A stretch of DNA of 64,000 nt from a virus. Each line of letters opens with the position of its first letter. Positions within the stretch are counted from its first letter, which is position 1. The stretch spans positions 33,067 through 97,066 of IMG/VR virus record IMGVR_UViG_3300007735_000793. One strand, written 5' to 3'. The translations under genes were made by a program, and so were the position numbers. This document shows positions 45,733 to 54,178 of the stretch, piece by piece. The notes beneath the pieces are model-generated. The model was not told where the DNA came from, did no database searches, and saw nothing but the letters and a program-made list of their open reading frames with translations.

Positions 45733-46012
45733 AGTAACTATCCAATTCCTCTATTATATTAAACATTTCTCTAAATACATAACCTGTCTCATCATCAGCC
45801 TCAAAAGCACCAATTCTATCAATAGACCTCATTCTATCCACTGCGTTTTGAATTCTTTCTTGCATTGAATCCAATATAGTATCAGCCTGAGTATATTCTT
45901 TAACCAATATATCCAAATCTTCTTCTGCCCTTTCCAACTTCCGTAGTAAGTTCCATACAAAGAAACCTAAAAATACATCAGTTAAAAATAGTAATACCAA
46001 TAATATAACCAT
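45704..46012 (-). CDS. Membrane-anchored coiled-coil protein (102 aa)
   Basis: Residues 1-22 (MVILLVLLFLTDVFLGFFVW) form one transmembrane helix, followed by a charged coiled coil (LLRKLERAEEDLDILVKEYTQ) and an acidic end. DRIGAFEADDETGYVFREM recalls a short protein found beside gp55 in T4-like phages. It overlaps the sigma-factor gene by 29 bases. Possibly linked to late transcription or membrane anchoring; not resolved. Confidence 0.6.
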   Translation of the reverse strand: MVILLVLLFLTDVFLGFFVWNLLRKLERAEEDLDILVKEYTQADTILDSMQERIQNAVDRMRSIDRIGAFEADDETGYVFREMFNIIEELDSYYGQKSEEPK

Positions 46013-46013
46013 A

Positions 46014-46820
46014 TCAATCCTCCATTATATCTTTAAACGCATCAAACACCATATCCACCTTTGGTTTTTCATCCTCCGTACGGGTAGACATCAACTTTTC
46101 AAATTTACTCATTGAACCTGGTCTACCATTTTGAATAGAACCACTTCTACCACCTTTAAGTTTAGTTCCATCAGTTACCCATCGATTGTATTCAAATTTT
46201 GAAGCCATAAAATCGGCCTGGTGTAAAATGTGAGGTAAAAATGTTTTTAGTTGATTTTCAGGCTGAAAACTCTTATAGTAACTTTCAGTAGATGTATCAT
46301 ATAACCCATCTGTCAATCGAATAGCAAGATATTCTTCCTCACTACACTTTACACCAAAATGATTTAATAGATAAAATGTCCTATCGTGTATTTCCATCCA
46401 ATGTAACTTTGGATTGGATTTGTAAATCTTACCCTGATTTTTGACATGCCATTCGGATTCGTTTTTCTTATACCAATCATCCGATACCGAACCTACCTTA
46501 CCCAAATCATGATGCAATGCAGCAAATACCACCGATTCTCGTGTAATATCATCAGTAACCATATCCAAATCCTTCCAAAGTTCGTAAACTTTTAAGGCGT
46601 TTCTTGTAACTCGTAGTATATGGTCAATATATCCACCGGGAAATGCATTATGAAAATGCTCAAACGATGAAGCGGGTGTGTAAATAATCCGCTCTTCAAA
46701 GTGGTCATACATTTTGTTCAGAGCATCTAACCTCTCACCACTAAATTCCTGATTAATAAGTTTTCTGAACTTTTTGTAGTTTTCCAGTAGTTCTTCTGGT
46801 GTAAAAAAATCAAAATACAT
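46014..46820 (-). CDS. HD-domain phosphohydrolase
   Basis: A 268-residue protein with YIDHILRVTRNALK, FAALHHDLGKVG and ILHQADFMASK, giving the H...HD...D metal-binding set of HD hydrolases. The family acts on nucleotides or phosphate esters. HD proteins of this size are frequent in T4-like marine phages, where the substrate is unknown. It lies in an operon with the ClpP-like protease (2 bases apart). A role in nucleotide pool control is possible. Confidence 0.75.
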   Translation of the reverse strand: MYFDFFTPEELLENYKKFRKLINQEFSGERLDALNKMYDHFEERIIYTPASSFEHFHNAFPGGYIDHILRVTRNALKVYELWKDLDMVTDDITRESVVFAALHHDLGKVGSVSDDWYKKNESEWHVKNQGKIYKSNPKLHWMEIHDRTFYLLNHFGVKCSEEEYLAIRLTDGLYDTSTESYYKSFQPENQLKTFLPHILHQADFMASKFEYNRWVTDGTKLKGGRSGSIQNGRPGSMSKFEKLMSTRTEDEKPKVDMVFDAFKDIMED

Positions 46821-46822
46821 AA

Positions 46823-47458
46823 TTAAATAATTTTATCAATAATACCTAAATTAAGGGCATCCTCTGCCGTTAAAAACAAATCGCTTTGCTGATTTGATTC
46901 CCACCATTCCTTTGGTTTGTTTGTGAACTCTGCCATCATAGTGTTACATTCCTCCTCAAGCTTATCAGCAAATTTTGCGTTTGATTTTACATCACTCAAT
47001 TTACCTGCTGCAAAAGTTGATAGTTGGTGAACCATAATCTTTGAGTGCTTTGAAGCGGCTCTAACACCAGTACCTGCTGCAAGTAAGAGTGCTGCAGCGG
47101 ACATTGCAATACCTCTACAAATGATATTGAATTTAATATCTTTATTACCCCTAATGTAATCAATCATACCCAATGTTTCTACAACATCACCACCACCTGA
47201 ATTCAATAGTATGTTTATTGAAGTAAGTTCGGTATTTATCTTTTTAAGTAATCTTACCTTAGCAATAAATTCGGGAAGTAAACCCATCTGAATTTCATCG
47301 CATATTACAATTACATTGTCTGTTAAATCAATACCATAATCAAACTCTCTAAAATAATCTTTGTATGGATCATCCATAGTATCATTCTTTTTAGTTTTAT
47401 AACTATAATTTACATTCTGATTAGAAGTGCTTGTGTAAAGGTCATCTTGTGTTGACAT
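46823..47458 (-). CDS. ClpP-like serine protease
   Basis: A 211-residue protein of the ClpP fold: INILLNSGGGDVVETLGM, CRGIAMSAAALLLAAG with nucleophile Ser120, and SKIMVHQLS with His144. The Asp of the triad is expected further on. Phage ClpP-like proteases can act as prohead maturation proteases or alter host proteolysis. Capsid genes are not in this window, so the role is left open. Confidence 0.8.
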   Translation of the reverse strand: MSTQDDLYTSTSNQNVNYSYKTKKNDTMDDPYKDYFREFDYGIDLTDNVIVICDEIQMGLLPEFIAKVRLLKKINTELTSINILLNSGGGDVVETLGMIDYIRGNKDIKFNIICRGIAMSAAALLLAAGTGVRAASKHSKIMVHQLSTFAAGKLSDVKSNAKFADKLEEECNTMMAEFTNKPKEWWESNQQSDLFLTAEDALNLGIIDKII

Positions 47459-47512
47459 ATATTTTTAATTTTAATTTTACTTATTATACAAAATAATTGT
47501 TAGATTTCCAAA

Positions 47513-48547
47513 TTATCTATACCTATCAGCCCCAGTTTTTCTATATGTGTGTATAGGTGGTGGTTGGGGTTGTTCGTTGTATAAATTTACAGCCTCTTCG
47601 GTAGTTGGTTCAAATACAACATCCGGTTTTTCTTGTTCCTTTATTTCCACAACAGGCTCTTCCACTAAGGGTTCTTCCACCACAACAGGTTCATCATTTA
47701 ATGGTTGTTCAACAATTGGGGGAGTTTCAACAATTTCATTTTTAACTATCACCTCTCCTACATCCGGTCTAATCTCCTTAACCAATTTGTTTAAAGCAAC
47801 TACCATAGCGATTGCCAATGGGTCAAAAACCAATACTATCAGTAAAGTAAACCAATTCACTATTTTATCCATACCCCACCCAGTTAGTTTTGCTAAATAT
47901 CTTAATGGGCCAATTTCAGCAGCAACCTCATTGTTTGACTCTTTATCTAATATTTGTAAATCCAATGATGTCAAAGAATCATTCAACCCTTCTATTTTTA
48001 AACTTAATTCATCCCTTTGCGAAATAGCAGTTTTTAACTCACCACTCAACACCCTCCGCTGCGATGCAGCCCCTCTATCAGTTTGTGAATTGTTATTTGC
48101 TAAACCACCTCTTAATCCTGAAATTGAGGTTTCTAACATGCGCTTTTCTTCATTCAAATCAGCAAGTTGTTCTTTGAACCTGGTTCTTTTTACATCTGTA
48201 ATACCAACCTCTTTATCCAAAATTGTCAATTTATCGCTTGTTGTCTGATATGCCGATGTTAAAAACCCATATATACCTAATGATGTTATAATCATTAATA
48301 TACCAACAGCTGAAACCAAATACCATCTCAACCATCCAATTGTTTTCCAGTAGTTGTGGAGATATGAAGCAAGAATTAATTTTGCAAACTCCAATGAACC
48401 TGCCATTATAATTACTTCAGTCCTTGCACCTGCAAAAAGTGAACTAAGCCCGAAAACCGAATAATAAGCAGCCGAGCCTGCAAGTGTGAATGTAGACAAT
48501 ATCATTAAGAAAATAAATCCGTTTTTCCTACTGAAAAAGTTTTTCAT
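47513..48547 (-). CDS. Multi-pass membrane protein with coiled coil
   Basis: The start is set at the ATG 48547 (MKNFFSRKNGFIFLM); a longer reading would need a TTG start. About 344 residues. Three transmembrane helices lie in the first 110 residues, including FIFLMILSTFTLAGSAAYY and YLVSAVGILMIITSLGIYGF, then a coiled coil of about 100 residues, then another helix (LIVLVFDPLAIAMVVAL). The C-terminus is a Val/Pro/Glu-rich repeat tail (EPVVVEEPLVEEPVVEI). It resembles unknown membrane proteins of T4-like marine phages. Role unknown; inner-membrane location expected. Confidence 0.65.
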   Translation of the reverse strand: MKNFFSRKNGFIFLMILSTFTLAGSAAYYSVFGLSSLFAGARTEVIIMAGSLEFAKLILASYLHNYWKTIGWLRWYLVSAVGILMIITSLGIYGFLTSAYQTTSDKLTILDKEVGITDVKRTRFKEQLADLNEEKRMLETSISGLRGGLANNNSQTDRGAASQRRVLSGELKTAISQRDELSLKIEGLNDSLTSLDLQILDKESNNEVAAEIGPLRYLAKLTGWGMDKIVNWFTLLIVLVFDPLAIAMVVALNKLVKEIRPDVGEVIVKNEIVETPPIVEQPLNDEPVVVEEPLVEEPVVEIKEQEKPDVVFEPTTEEAVNLYNEQPQPPPIHTYRKTGADRYR

Positions 48548-48749
48548 AATTTTTTCCCAATTTTCAATTTTATTAACTTTCTCGATTGTATTTATTAACA
48601 AATAGCTTGTTTATCATTTTAAGTATAAATAAGTATAATAAGCTTGATTACAAAATGTATCAACTAAGTAACAAAAGCTTGTTAGGCTTACCAAAGTTAA
48701 AAAGCTTAAATAAACATTTACTAAAAGCATACAAACAAATAAGGAGAGG

Positions 48750-49640
48750 TTATGCCTCATACTTTTCTAAATACGAAATAACAGCCAATTCTTTCATTTT
48801 TGCTTCTACCTCAATATCTAAGTCATATCCATAAGTATTGATTTTTTCAAAAATGTAGTCAGAGTGAGCCTGTGGTATTTTACCTGGCGCTGATTCCGAA
48901 TAGTGAACTAATGGTTTAATACCTTCAGCCCAAGTACTCATCGCCATTTCCAGCGCATCCTTTTCCGATAAATCCCCAGTGCAAAATTTGTGGTGATGGT
49001 AATCAAATACAATAGGTATACCGGTCCGTTGGTGGATATACATTAAATCTTTTACTGAATACATACTTGCCTTATCATCATTTTCCACCGTCAAACGGGT
49101 CTGAACCGATTCCGGCAGTCTTTCAAAGTTTCTACAAAACCTATCCATCGCTGATTCTTTATCTCCATAAACACCATTACAATGGATATTGATTACATTA
49201 TAATGTGTCCTACTTAATCCCATCAAATCAAATACCTCACCATGTAATGATAAATCGGTTATGGTATTTCTCACCACATTTTCATTAGGTGAAACGAGAA
49301 CATTAAAGGGGCCTGGATGGGATGTAATTCGTTGCCCATACTCTGATGCCAATTCGCCAATATCTTTTAATATGGATGCTATGGAGTTGAAATGGGGCAT
49401 ATCACATAATTGGTATTCGGATGACCAAGGAAATAAGTTAGAAGTGGTTCTGAACAATTTAAATCCGTTTTGCTCATTCCACTTAACAATTTTCATCAGG
49501 TCTTTAGTATTTAACAATCCTAACTCCGAAGCCCTATCAATACCTTCTTTCAAAAAGGTTTTTTTAATCATACCCCTATTGGTGGTAATCTTTTTCTTGC
49601 CCAAAGTCATATTGATGCAAGCGTATCCTAAGTTTGACAT
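48750..49640 (-). CDS. uvsE: UV damage endonuclease (UvsE/UVDE)
   Basis: A 296-residue TIM-barrel repair enzyme that nicks 5' to UV photoproducts. Diagnostic stretches are MSNLGYACINMTLG, FKLFRTTSNLFPW, ITSHPGPFNVL, VINIHCNGVYGDKESAM, LTVENDDKASMYS, IPIVFDYHHHKFC and HYSESAP. These carry the metal-binding His, Glu and Asp residues. Length is normal for the family. It gives light-independent UV repair. The 147-base gap to the next gene (48602-48749) is AT-rich and shows several AAGCTT-like words but no gene. Confidence 0.92.
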   Translation of the reverse strand: MSNLGYACINMTLGKKKITTNRGMIKKTFLKEGIDRASELGLLNTKDLMKIVKWNEQNGFKLFRTTSNLFPWSSEYQLCDMPHFNSIASILKDIGELASEYGQRITSHPGPFNVLVSPNENVVRNTITDLSLHGEVFDLMGLSRTHYNVINIHCNGVYGDKESAMDRFCRNFERLPESVQTRLTVENDDKASMYSVKDLMYIHQRTGIPIVFDYHHHKFCTGDLSEKDALEMAMSTWAEGIKPLVHYSESAPGKIPQAHSDYIFEKINTYGYDLDIEVEAKMKELAVISYLEKYEA

Positions 49641-49669
49641 AATTTTGGTTTATATTCCACAAATATAAT

Positions 49670-49697
49670 AAAAAAGGGGGATTTTTACAAACCCCCC
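49670..49697 (-). terminator. Rho-independent terminator
   Basis: On the minus strand GGGGG, an 11-base loop and CCCCC followed by TTTTTT. It lies between the synthetase-like gene (stop at 49724) and the UvsE start at 49640, so it should end transcripts coming from 50542. Confidence 0.7.
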
Positions 49698-49723
49698 ATA
49701 TTAAATTATTATTAAATTTTTGA

Positions 49724-50542
49724 TTAAATGTATTTGTGTAGTAGGCTATATGCTCTACCCAATCTCGTTAATCCAATACCCCCACCAAATCGAGGGAAGA
49801 AATCATGCGATAAAAATTCTTCTAATTCCTTTTCAACCCTTTCTCTACCAAATAAGCTAAATAACTTTTCTGAATATTTACCATCTTCAATACTATAAAA
49901 CATTTCACGCATTTTGGTTACATCACAACTTCTTTCAGCCGAACCAATGGTTTCTTGCCCATATAGTATAACATCTACTTTATTGAATATACCATCATCG
50001 TTATGCTGCATATTCCAAAATGGGTTTGTTCTTATGGGGAAATTTTGTAATGAAATTACATTACCTTTTTCTTTCCACATTCTTTCTTCATGCTCATTTT
50101 CCAAAATTGAAACATCGCCATATTCTGCGCACACATCATCATAATTTACTTCAACGGGAGAATCAAATCCTAAATGCCTCAATAAATCACTTTCCAATTG
50201 TAATAACTCTTTAATACCGCCCTTTGATTCAAACTCAAACATCGGAAATATAAGTTCGTGTCTACCAGGTATTGGATTTTTTTCTTCCCTATAAGAAGTC
50301 GAAATGCAATAAACTCCATTCCATTCAGGATTTTTAAGTAGTTCATACTCCAACCACATTTGACCTGTTTGTGGTAGAGGGTAAATCTCACCACCATATT
50401 CAAAGGTTTTAATCGAATGAGGATTTTCACATGCTGCGAGAATTGATAATCGGCTTTGAACCGGAACTTCATAGTAACCCCTATCTAAAAAGAAGTTACG
50501 CATTTGTTGAACCATTTTATGGTACAATACTGTGTTTTTCAT
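49724..50542 (-). CDS. Asp/Asn-tRNA-synthetase-like class II enzyme without anticodon domain
   Basis: A 272-residue class II catalytic core. LPQTGQMWLEYELL and the motif 2 segment ISTSYREEKNPIPGRHELIF (79-98), the loop ETIGSAERSCDV and motif 3 FGGGIGLTRL (252-261) place it in the AspRS/AsnRS family. The N-terminal OB-fold that binds the anticodon is missing, as in archaeal-type asparagine synthetase A and other synthetase paralogues (about 290 residues). It probably forms an aspartyl-adenylate. It lies next to a PurA/PurZ-family gene that also uses aspartate. True tRNA charging seems unlikely. Confidence 0.8.
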   Translation of the reverse strand: MKNTVLYHKMVQQMRNFFLDRGYYEVPVQSRLSILAACENPHSIKTFEYGGEIYPLPQTGQMWLEYELLKNPEWNGVYCISTSYREEKNPIPGRHELIFPMFEFESKGGIKELLQLESDLLRHLGFDSPVEVNYDDVCAEYGDVSILENEHEERMWKEKGNVISLQNFPIRTNPFWNMQHNDDGIFNKVDVILYGQETIGSAERSCDVTKMREMFYSIEDGKYSEKLFSLFGRERVEKELEEFLSHDFFPRFGGGIGLTRLGRAYSLLHKYI

Positions 50543-50583
50543 ATATGTTTCCTTTTTTTACATTATGAATAAATACAATCCGA

Positions 50584-51582
50584 TTAAACTAAAAGTGGTG
50601 AATAACTAAAATAAATCCGTCTAACACTATCACATTTTGAACGAATGATTGCTTCCAAATTAGTTATAAAAGATTGGGGGGTTTCGAAATATACAGGTTT
50701 ACCATCTCTGATAAAGCAAAGTTCACCTGCATCTTCTAAAACATCAATTTTATTAAACACTAAATCAGTTACACCATTCAATCTTATAGCCATTATAAGT
50801 GAATCTAAATCCAACCAATTTACTTGCCTACTTCTACCAGTTGTAGCACCATACTCATTACCCAACTCTCGTATTTTAGAGAATATTTTTTCATCCCCCT
50901 CAAATTGCTTTGCACCCACATATGTTCTATACCCTTTTGCAATACCATACACATTTCGTATTTTTTGAGGAGGAACACCATTTAGAATAGCAGAACCCAC
51001 CATACAATGAGATGAAGTTACATATGGGTAATCACCCCAATCAATATCCAACTCAAAACCTTGAGCACCTTCAAATAAGATTTTTACGGGGGTATCGCTG
51101 TGAAACTCCTTATAAATATCAATAGTGTTTTTTACATCTATATCACCAACTCTCTTACCCAATCTTCCATACTTATCCCTATACGCCGGTCCATTACCCG
51201 TTTTAGTAGTTCCAATTTTAGTATCTTTGGAATCTTCCAATAAATGTTCCGGCTGTATTACATGAACCCGTTTATCTATAAAAAGATAATCGGAAACATT
51301 GATACCCCTATCTTCCAATCCCTTCCACTCACTATATAAATCTACTAAGTTTACAACACACCCCGGCCCTATGATAGATTTAATACCATAGAAAACTCCA
51401 ACGGGTATATAATGGGTTACAAACTTTTCACCATCGTGGTAAACGGTGTGGCCGGCATTCCCACCACCATTGTAACGAACCACATGAGTGTATTCTTTAC
51501 CTTTGGATAGGAAATGCGCAACCTTACCTTTACCAGTATCACCGGCTTGTAAATCTACAATAATATCAGCATACTGAATCAT
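50584..51582 (-). CDS. Adenylosuccinate synthetase family protein (PurA/PurZ-like)
   Basis: A 332-residue protein, short like archaeal PurA and phage PurZ and unlike bacterial PurA (about 430). GDTGKGK (14-20), YNGGGNAGHTVYHDG, IGTTKTGNGPAY, FEGAQGFELDIDWGDYPYV, TTGRSRQVNWLDL and FNKIDVLE match the family. PurA joins IMP and aspartate; PurZ joins dGMP and aspartate on the way to 2-aminoadenine DNA. The active-site Asp15 that PurZ usually replaces by Ser is kept here, so it could be PurA-type or the PurZ0-like variety. MazZ, DatZ and PurB partners are not seen in the window. Confidence 0.85.
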   Translation of the reverse strand: MIQYADIIVDLQAGDTGKGKVAHFLSKGKEYTHVVRYNGGGNAGHTVYHDGEKFVTHYIPVGVFYGIKSIIGPGCVVNLVDLYSEWKGLEDRGINVSDYLFIDKRVHVIQPEHLLEDSKDTKIGTTKTGNGPAYRDKYGRLGKRVGDIDVKNTIDIYKEFHSDTPVKILFEGAQGFELDIDWGDYPYVTSSHCMVGSAILNGVPPQKIRNVYGIAKGYRTYVGAKQFEGDEKIFSKIRELGNEYGATTGRSRQVNWLDLDSLIMAIRLNGVTDLVFNKIDVLEDAGELCFIRDGKPVYFETPQSFITNLEAIIRSKCDSVRRIYFSYSPLLV

Positions 51583-51604
51583 ACATAACTTTTTTAAAGA
51601 TTAT

Positions 51605-51622
51605 AACCCAAGGGTATGGGTT
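51605..51622. terminator. Weak hairpin between Hsp20 and PurA-like genes
   Basis: AACCCA and TGGGTT form a 6-base stem around a 6-base loop in the 49-base gap. On the minus strand it is followed by ATAATCTTT rather than a clean T-run, so it is only a possible terminator. Confidence 0.3.
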
Positions 51623-51631
51623 TTTATTTGG

Positions 51632-52051
51632 TTACTTAATTTTTAGTGATTTTGGTTTTGATTCTTCGGAAAATGGAATACTGATTTTAAGTAACCCATC
51701 CTTCATACTTGCTTCCGCTGAATTCAAATCATATTTACGAGAAATCTTATACCCCAAATTAAAAGAGCGTTTTGCAATGCCTTTGTGAATATAAGTTATT
51801 TCATCATTTTTGGTTTCATCTTTTTTACTATAAGAAACCCTTAACAAATCGCCTTCGATATTAATATCAATATCTTCTTTGGTTAGCCCTGTTCCGGCAA
51901 TTTCAAAACATAACCCCTCTTTAGTTTCATAAATATCTACGGGGTGGCCGATTTTTACATCCATCGCTGGTGCGAAAAATGAATCGTTTGTGAAAAAGTT
52001 TTTCACCAAAATATCAAATGGTGAATATGGTAATTCTCTAATTTGTGTCAT
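51632..52051 (-). CDS. Small heat shock protein (Hsp20)
   Basis: Start set at 52051 (MTQIRELPYSPFDIL); earlier in-frame codons lack an ATG of good context. About 139 residues with an alpha-crystallin domain: VDIYETKEGLCFEIAGTGLT, DIDINIEGDLLRVSYSKK, and the conserved A-x-x-x-DGLLKISIPF ending. The C-terminal KSLKIK keeps the IxI-like tail. sHSPs are often carried by T4-like marine phages and may help virion protein folding. Confidence 0.88.
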   Translation of the reverse strand: MTQIRELPYSPFDILVKNFFTNDSFFAPAMDVKIGHPVDIYETKEGLCFEIAGTGLTKEDIDINIEGDLLRVSYSKKDETKNDEITYIHKGIAKRSFNLGYKISRKYDLNSAEASMKDGLLKISIPFSEESKPKSLKIK

Positions 52052-52162
52052 AATAGTCCTTAAATCTATTTTAATTGTTAAACATAATTTTAATTTTGAC
52101 CCCATAAGGTGGTCGCCATACCCTTGAGTTATATTTCTATTCCATCAAATATCATACCAATT

Positions 52163-52555
52163 TTAATTATATGATAATGGTGGTATTTTTCCTATAATAT
52201 CGTAAGTTACCAATAGTGATGTTTTAATGGGTGTGCTGCTTACTGTTTCATGATTTTTAGATAGAATTAACCCATTCATAGATAAACGGGTTATAAACAT
52301 ATTAACCGATAACTTATCTCTGTTTAAATTATTCATATTTAATTCAAATACAACATTATTTCCTGATCCAATTTCATCAGTATCATCCATATCATCATTA
52401 TCAATGAATTCACTCTCATCAACAACATCATCCTCATCATCGCCTAATTTTTGGAAAAAACCTGAATACATATCAGTTATGTATACCAACTTATCTTTAT
52501 CGGATAACGATTTATAAAAGTCATAATCCTGCTCATGCCATAGTATATCATCCAT
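52163..52555 (-). CDS. Acidic hypothetical protein (130 aa)
   Basis: MDDILWHEQDYDFYKSL starts a protein with an Asp-rich middle (DDEDDVVDESEF, DDMDDTDEIG). The C-terminal half looks folded (LSVNMFITRLSMNGLILS). It could bind a basic partner or DNA-mimic target; unproven. The preceding 110-base gap (52052-52162) has no gene. Confidence 0.55.
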   Translation of the reverse strand: MDDILWHEQDYDFYKSLSDKDKLVYITDMYSGFFQKLGDDEDDVVDESEFIDNDDMDDTDEIGSGNNVVFELNMNNLNRDKLSVNMFITRLSMNGLILSKNHETVSSTPIKTSLLVTYDIIGKIPPLSYN

Positions 52556-52567
52556 ACTAATAAATAT

Positions 52568-53026
52568 TTATTTTTTTTTATATTGTTTGTTTAACCACTC
52601 CAAAATTTGTTTTGATACTGCGGTATTATTACGGGATAAATATTCTTCTATAATGTCGGCAACCTCACTTAACACATCATTTTTTGTGTGATATGAATGG
52701 TGCTGTATAAGATGTAATTTACTCTTCATTTGAGTTTTATACCCATCATCAACCTTGATATCAGTTGCCAAATACCTATTCAGTATTGTGTGTTTAATTA
52801 GTGTATAATAAGGTTCTTTTTTTATTTTAATAATATCAGAACAATTATCTATATATTCTTCAAAACTATCTACGATTACCCCATCAACTATTCCTTTGGC
52901 AGCTGCTGCATCATTCCACACACTATCATCATTTTCAAAGTTTTTGGCAGGTGTATCTGATTTAGTTGATACCCATTCCGAATCAAATATAAGTTTTTTA
53001 AAATCATTTAATTCGGATGGGTTCAT
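52568..53026 (-). CDS. Hypothetical protein (152 aa)
   Basis: MNPSELNDFKKLIFDSEW begins a helical, charged protein with Asp and Lys in balance, and QHHSYHTKNDVLSEVADIIEE near the end. No family recognised. It is 12 bases from the acidic gene, so co-expressed. Confidence 0.55.
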   Translation of the reverse strand: MNPSELNDFKKLIFDSEWVSTKSDTPAKNFENDDSVWNDAAAAKGIVDGVIVDSFEEYIDNCSDIIKIKKEPYYTLIKHTILNRYLATDIKVDDGYKTQMKSKLHLIQHHSYHTKNDVLSEVADIIEEYLSRNNTAVSKQILEWLNKQYKKK

Positions 53027-53035
53027 ATAATAGTG

Positions 53036-53338
53036 TTAAAAAATGTTTAATCGGTTTTTTCTATCCACAGTTAATAATGCATCCTGTAAAGTTTCTATTA
53101 TCCTTTCAATTTCAGATTTAGTTACAGTTGTTTCAACATTACCAATTTTCAATACACCAATTTCAGTAAAAGGTTTAAGTGGATAATCAGCCGGTTTTAG
53201 GTCTGGATTAAATTGTAAGTCTATGCTTGAATAATTTTTCCCATTATACTTCTGAGCTTTAGCCTCATTTTTAGGTGTAACTCCAAAAGCATTATTTACA
53301 TAGCTTTTCAAAACCGCGTTTTTGTATTTGTTGCTCAT
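53036..53338 (-). CDS. Hypothetical protein (100 aa)
   Basis: Start set at ATG 53338 (MSNKYKNAVLKSYVNNAFG). The protein ends TVDRKNRLNIF, with GVLKIGNVETTVTKSEIERI before. Small soluble protein, no family recognised. Confidence 0.55.
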   Translation of the reverse strand: MSNKYKNAVLKSYVNNAFGVTPKNEAKAQKYNGKNYSSIDLQFNPDLKPADYPLKPFTEIGVLKIGNVETTVTKSEIERIIETLQDALLTVDRKNRLNIF

Positions 53339-53393
53339 AACTTTAAGTTTAATTGTTATACAGCAATAAATATACAAAAATATTTATTAAACT

Positions 53394-53702
53394 TTATTTT
53401 AGTTTTCTATTTCGTTTTGAAACTCTATTAAATCTACTTTCATCAAAATCCATGAAAGCTTTGTCTGGGTGAGTTCTATTTATGTTTTGTTCGGTTTTTA
53501 AGGTTTCTACCGCCCACACCCAAGCATCCATTTCGGATGCCTGAGGGGGGATAAAAAACTCTTCACCAATAAAACCATCTATCCCATTGTAGATACTATA
53601 CCTACCATCGCTTACATACAACTTTGCTTTGGGATATAACTTCAATACCTTATTCCGTAATCTCTGAAGTTTCTTCTGTGGGAGTTGGGTTGTGTCTTTC
53701 AT
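53394..53702 (-). CDS. Hypothetical protein (102 aa)
   Basis: MKDTTQLPQKKLQRLRNKVL leads; the centre AKLYVSDGRYSIYNGIDGF has a beta-hairpin look and AWVWAVETLKTEQNI a helix. The end is Arg/Lys-rich. Its first 53 bases overlap the 3' end of the next gene in another frame, a large overlap, so one of the two starts or ends may be different from real use. Confidence 0.5.
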   Translation of the reverse strand: MKDTTQLPQKKLQRLRNKVLKLYPKAKLYVSDGRYSIYNGIDGFIGEEFFIPPQASEMDAWVWAVETLKTEQNINRTHPDKAFMDFDESRFNRVSKRNRKLK

Positions 53703-53904
53703 TAAACATTTGAGTTAATTTCTTATTTATTAAAAAGCCATTAGCTATTTCTTTATTTAAAGAGCAATTTTCAATTAATCTACCATCTTCCAATTTTACA
53801 TCGTAAGCGTTACTGTTTCTTATTTTTGTTTTAGAAATAACCTTACCCACTGCCCAACTGGAATATACTCTGAGAACTATTAAATCTCCGATATTATATA
53901 CCAT
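53650..53904 (-). CDS. Hypothetical protein (84 aa), KOW-like start
   Basis: MVYNIGDLIVLRVYSSWAVG and KVISKTKIRNSNAYDVKLEDG look like a small beta-barrel (SH3/KOW-like). C-terminus is Pro/Thr/Glu-rich. Overlaps the next gene downstream by 53 bases. Confidence 0.5.
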   Translation of the reverse strand: MVYNIGDLIVLRVYSSWAVGKVISKTKIRNSNAYDVKLEDGRLIENCSLNKEIANGFLINKKLTQMFNERHNPTPTEETSEITE

Positions 53905-53905
53905 A

Positions 53906-54109
53906 CTAGTTTCCGATTACATTTAAGATTTTAGTTTGAGTTACCGAACACACCTCAAACTCTAATGGGGAACTTTGCAAGAAAGCTGTTATATGCGCTT
54001 CTGCGTCTGTAACTGATACGGCCTTTACCAAATATTGTTCGGTATTCTTTTTGATTTTACCATTACCATTATCAGTTTCTATTTGAACTTTTACTAAATA
54101 ATACATCAT
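53906..54109 (-). CDS. Small hypothetical protein resembling DUF4494
   Basis: MMYYLVKVQIETDNGNGKIK plus YLVKAVSVTDAEAHITAFLQ recalls the DUF4494 family (YLV-A-SVTEAEA), which is common in Bacteroidota and their phages. At 67 residues it is shorter than usual for that family. Function unknown. The 69-base gap downstream of it toward 54178 (upstream in gene order) is empty. Confidence 0.5.
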   Translation of the reverse strand: MMYYLVKVQIETDNGNGKIKKNTEQYLVKAVSVTDAEAHITAFLQSSPLEFEVCSVTQTKILNVIGN

Positions 54110-54178
54110 AATTTTTTTGTTTTAATACGAATGAAAGTTTATAAATTTTAATATTGTTTACTATTGTTGTGGAATAAC

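Noticed and set aside
48586-48834. Plus-strand 82-codon reading frame over the gap before UvsE
   Set aside because: Low-complexity composition and overlap with the 3' end of UvsE; no other gene lies on the plus strand.
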